From Sphaerosporella brunnea (taxonomy: Eukaryota; Ascomycota; Pezizomycetes; Pezizales; Pyronemataceae), in NCBI GenBank assembly GCA_008704415.1, contig VXIS01000003.1:336316-400315 (forward strand): a DNA stretch of 64,000 nt. Reading direction: 5' to 3'. A program made the translations under genes and the position numbers. Each line of letters starts with the position of its first letter. The stretch's first letter is position 1. This document shows, piece by piece, positions 63,244-64,000 of this stretch. The notes under the pieces were generated by a model, which was not told where the DNA came from, ran no database searches, and saw nothing but the letters and a program-made list of their open reading frames with translations.

Positions 63244-64000
63244 TGTGAGCCTTTTCCTTATATCTTGAGTCAAGGCTGAGAGTGGGTTATCCTTTAGCTA
63301 ATAGAAGAGCCAGGAAGTCTCGATTATCACAATGTAATAATCTTAAGGGGTTCTGTTCGATTTTCTGAAAAGACAACAGAGAAGAGGATCTGTGTCTCTA
63401 TGAGGAGGCTTGTGGTTCGTTTTCGTGTTTGATGAGGTTCGTCTTGTTCCTTGAAGCTCATGGTTCTGAAGATCTGGAGGAGTCGTGTGGGCAGGAACGG
63501 CCCTCTTTATAGTAGAACCCGCTCGTCCTCAATCGTCGAGCTGAGGGTCGGTGGGAATGCTTCTGACCCTGAATAATAGCGGGGTAAATTCTGCCGTTTG
63601 CTTTTGAGGGTGTGCTCATACGAGGACAGAGAAATGATTCATGCATACAGCACGATCATTCCCCACTCGTGAGTCATTTCTGTATTCTGGTGCGTCGTCA
63701 TATCTATAATTGCAGGACGCTGGCACAATCGTCAGCATGCCCTACGGCCTGCCTTGATTGTGCCCCCTTGCGAGACTAGACTCTTGCACTCTGACGAGTC
63801 CAGCTCATTGTGCAGGATACTGGCGTTATCGGCTTGCCCTGTGGCCGGCTTTGATTACGCCCCCTTGCTCAGCTGAACTTGCAGTACACCATTAGCAGAT
63901 GAGGTATTATCAGACTCTGCGGCAGACGCGGGCACCGATGGCTCGTCATATCAATATCGATGTGGGGGTTCTCCTGTCGTATCATACCGCCGAAGCACGC
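63244..64000 (-). mobile_element. LTR family G, copy 2, cut by the window edge
   Basis: 757 bases nearly identical to the inverted 3628-4384, starting at TGTGAGCC. The left flank (CACCCCCGCC) shows no gag, primer site or other internal sequence, so this is a solo LTR or the 3' LTR of an element lying to the right. Confidence 0.93.

Noticed and set aside
1..64000. CRISPR array, bacterial operon, prophage or rRNA operon.
   Set aside because: No regularly spaced short repeats, no ribosome-binding-site-spaced gene chains and no rRNA segments; intron and TE content are fungal.
1..64000. Starship-type giant element.
   Set aside because: No tyrosine-recombinase captain-like frame and no matching terminal sequences were seen in this window.

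Overview
The window reads as nuclear DNA of a filamentous fungus, most likely a Pezizomycotina ascomycete. The evidence is short spliceosomal introns of 47-61 bases with CTAAC/CTGAT-like branch sites, CT-rich fungal leaders, Tad1/I-clade-like LINEs of the EN-RT-RNase H-CCHC type, and a Ty3/gypsy chromovirus with an integrase-linked chromodomain. hAT and pogo/Tc1-like DNA elements are also present, and several LINE reading frames carry Trp-to-stop changes of the kind repeat-induced point mutation makes. No conserved housekeeping gene was recognised. This is a repeat-rich, gene-poor accessory or heterochromatic region, and the species cannot be named from the sequence.

Layout. 705-5193: a 5'-truncated LINE (A, minus strand) split by a 1.56 kb solo LTR at 2824-4384. 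A second copy of that LTR runs off the right edge (63244-64000). 6469-7130: a decayed LINE tail. 7.7-18.7 kb: fragments of two low-copy gene families. Family X is an N-terminal G-[IVL]-[YFA]-x-A module with copies at 8.2, 14.6, 35.6 and 58.1 kb; three copies share upstream leader or downstream repeat blocks. Family Y is a CCHC knuckle plus EERAA-type repeats, at 9.9 and 17.7 kb. 19231-21730: two head-to-tail 1250-base units, each with a 287-codon ORF and a 29-codon hydrophobic micro-ORF. 25.5-26.8 kb: an ORF1-only LINE derivative with a LINE-type 3' hairpin tail. 28.3-31.1 kb and 61.5-62.7 kb: two hAT remnants in opposite orientation. 32259-32563: a small intron-containing gene. 34015-34188 and 56807-57117: two miniature inverted-repeat elements with TA duplications.

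35.97-55.76 kb is the core of the window: two LINEs on the minus strand, nearly end to end. LINE C (35971-42307) has a 15-base target duplication. LINE B (42374-55743) has a 14/15-base duplication and lies 51 bases beyond the right-hand target-duplication copy of LINE C. LINE B was later hit by a solo LTR (51939-52722) and a nearly complete chromovirus (45475-51602; LTRs 503 bases, 3 mismatches). With both inserts and their duplications subtracted, LINE B ORF2 is one uninterrupted frame of 1320 codons with only three stops, which shows the pieces are one element.

Order of events: an old locus carrying family X debris; then LINEs C and B; then C-to-T-like decay; then LTR insertions, the chromovirus being young. 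The observations most worth follow-up are the unassigned gene families X and Y, the 1250-base tandem unit, the ORF1-only LINE derivative, and a 5' UTR block shared between two LINEs whose ORF1 proteins are otherwise very different.
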